A stretch of 6,703 nucleotides of DNA, taken from NCBI GenBank assembly GCA_023388075.1, contig JAEWGX010000020.1, positions 1 through 6,703 on the forward strand, read 5' to 3'. The DNA is from Pseudomonadota bacterium. GTDB taxonomy: Bacteria; Pseudomonadota; Gammaproteobacteria; Burkholderiales; Burkholderiaceae_E. How positions within the stretch are numbered: the first letter of the stretch is position 1; each line of letters opens with the position of its first letter. Positions 6,117-6,703 of this stretch are shown one piece after another. The position numbers and the translations under genes are program-made. The notes under the pieces are model-generated. The model saw only the letters and a list, made by a program, of their open reading frames with translations, searched no databases and was not told where the DNA came from.

Positions 6117-6703
6117 ACGACTCATCCCGGCGTCGGTCGAGCGAACCTGGACCGCCCTGAACGATCCGGACACGCTGAAGGCCTGCATCGCCGGCTGCGA
6201 GTCCATCGAGCGCACGGAGGAGAACCAGTACCTGTGCACGATGGCCGTCCGGATCGGCCCGGTCAACGCGCGCTTCAAGGGCAAGCTGCAGCTCACCGAC
6301 ATCGTGCCGATGGAGTCGTACCGCATCAACTTCGACGGCCAGGGCGGTGTCGCCGGCTTCGGCAAGGGCCACGCGGATGTCCGCCTTGTCGGCGAAGGCG
6401 ATGACAGTACACGGCTTGGCTACAAGGCCGATGCCCAGGTCGGCGGAAAGATCGCGCAGATCGGGTCGCGGCTGGTGGAATCGGCCGCGGCCAAGATCGC
6501 CGACGATTTCTTCAAGGCGTTCGAGGCTCGGATGCGCGACGGGGCGGGCGATGCCGACGGGTCTCCCGGCGCGGGCACGCAGCCGGGCTCGGCCACGGCT
6601 CCGCCTGCCGGGCCCGACGCAGGTGGCGCGGCGCCTTCCGGCGGCGCGGCCGCTTCCAGCGGAGCGGCCAAGTTCGCCGCGGCGGCGGCCGGGAACGCGG
6701 CTG
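6100..6703 (+). CDS. coxG: CoxG-like SRPBCC-domain protein, 3' end cut by the window edge
   Basis: CoxG proteins bind CO dehydrogenase at the membrane; mycobacterial CoxG has recently been reported to carry menaquinone between membrane and enzyme. The visible 201 codons give a complete SRPBCC domain (about 1-146): ASVERTWTALNDPDTLKACI (11-30), IGPVNARFKGKL (52-63), GGVAGFGKGHADV (82-94), VGGKIAQIGSRL (114-125) and a C-terminal helix ending FFKAFEARM. These match the COXG family closely; the usual CIPGCE reads CIAGCE here. From about residue 148 the chain becomes Gly/Ala/Pro/Ser-rich and is still open at the window edge. In relatives such a linker leads to a C-terminal hydrophobic anchor, which cannot be seen here. 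The start overlaps the coxE end by 17 bases and has only a weak GGAA upstream, so translational coupling to coxE is likely. No in-frame stop occurs before 6703. Confidence 0.9.
   Translation, partial: MNLQGERLIPASVERTWTALNDPDTLKACIAGCESIERTEENQYLCTMAVRIGPVNARFKGKLQLTDIVPMESYRINFDGQGGVAGFGKGHADVRLVGEGDDSTRLGYKADAQVGGKIAQIGSRLVESAAAKIADDFFKAFEARMRDGAGDADGSPGAGTQPGSATAPPAGPDAGGAAPSGGAAASSGAAKFAAAAAGNAA
6622..6675 (+). repeat. Three imperfect 18-bp tandem repeats in the coxG linker
   Basis: Three consecutive 18-base units (6622-6639, 6640-6657, 6658-6675) encode GGAAPS, GGAAAS and SGAAKF. Units one and two agree at 15 of 18 bases, units two and three at 12 of 18. They lie in the disordered-looking tail of CoxG, so the linker may vary in length between strains. 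The third unit is weak, and biased composition alone could account for part of the similarity. Confidence 0.4.

Overview
The window holds six genes in a row on the + strand and nothing on the - strand: a molybdenum hydroxylase of the CO dehydrogenase/xanthine dehydrogenase superfamily followed by its accessory genes. The order is coxS (2Fe-2S subunit), coxL (molybdopterin subunit), coxM (FAD subunit), coxD (MoxR-type AAA+ ATPase), coxE (VWA-domain protein) and coxG (SRPBCC protein, cut by the right edge). The very high GC content, the strong G/C preference at third codon positions, the AGGAGA(C) ribosome binding sites and a GC-rich palindromic sequence between coxL and coxM all fit a betaproteobacterium, probably of the order Burkholderiales. 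That placement is an inference from style and not from a marker gene.

Layout. Bases 31-3825 carry the three enzyme subunits in the order S-L-M, the order of so-called form II clusters (form I clusters are M-S-L). CoxL carries the form II active-site loop AYRGAGR (residues 371-377) and not the form I loop AYRCSFR, so the cysteine that binds copper in the Oligotropha CO dehydrogenase is absent. The enzyme is clearly a molybdenum hydroxylase with an intact electron-transfer chain, but CO as its substrate is not established. Pocket positions that bind purines in bovine xanthine dehydrogenase are also replaced (by Ile262, Leu341 and Ala375 in my hand alignment), so it is not expected to be a purine oxidase. 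The substrate is open.

Bases 3826-3952 are a 127-base gap with several GC-rich hairpins and, at its right end, an extended -10-like element six bases before the coxD start. This suggests that coxD-coxE-coxG may have a promoter of its own and that coxD may be read from a leaderless transcript. Bases 3953-6703 carry the accessory genes. In the known CO dehydrogenase systems CoxD and CoxE act in active-site maturation, and CoxG links the enzyme to the membrane and its quinone pool. Here coxD and coxE are 28 bases apart, and coxE and coxG overlap by 17 bases.

How the genes work together (family knowledge plus inference): L binds the Mo-cytosine-dinucleotide cofactor and oxidises the substrate, electrons pass through the two [2Fe-2S] clusters of S to FAD in M, and from there probably to quinone with help from CoxG. 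D and E would form a MoxR/VWA chaperone pair that finishes the active site. No coxF/xdhC-like gene, regulator or transporter is visible within the window; all could lie outside it. I found no tRNA, rRNA, CRISPR array, insertion sequence or attachment site.
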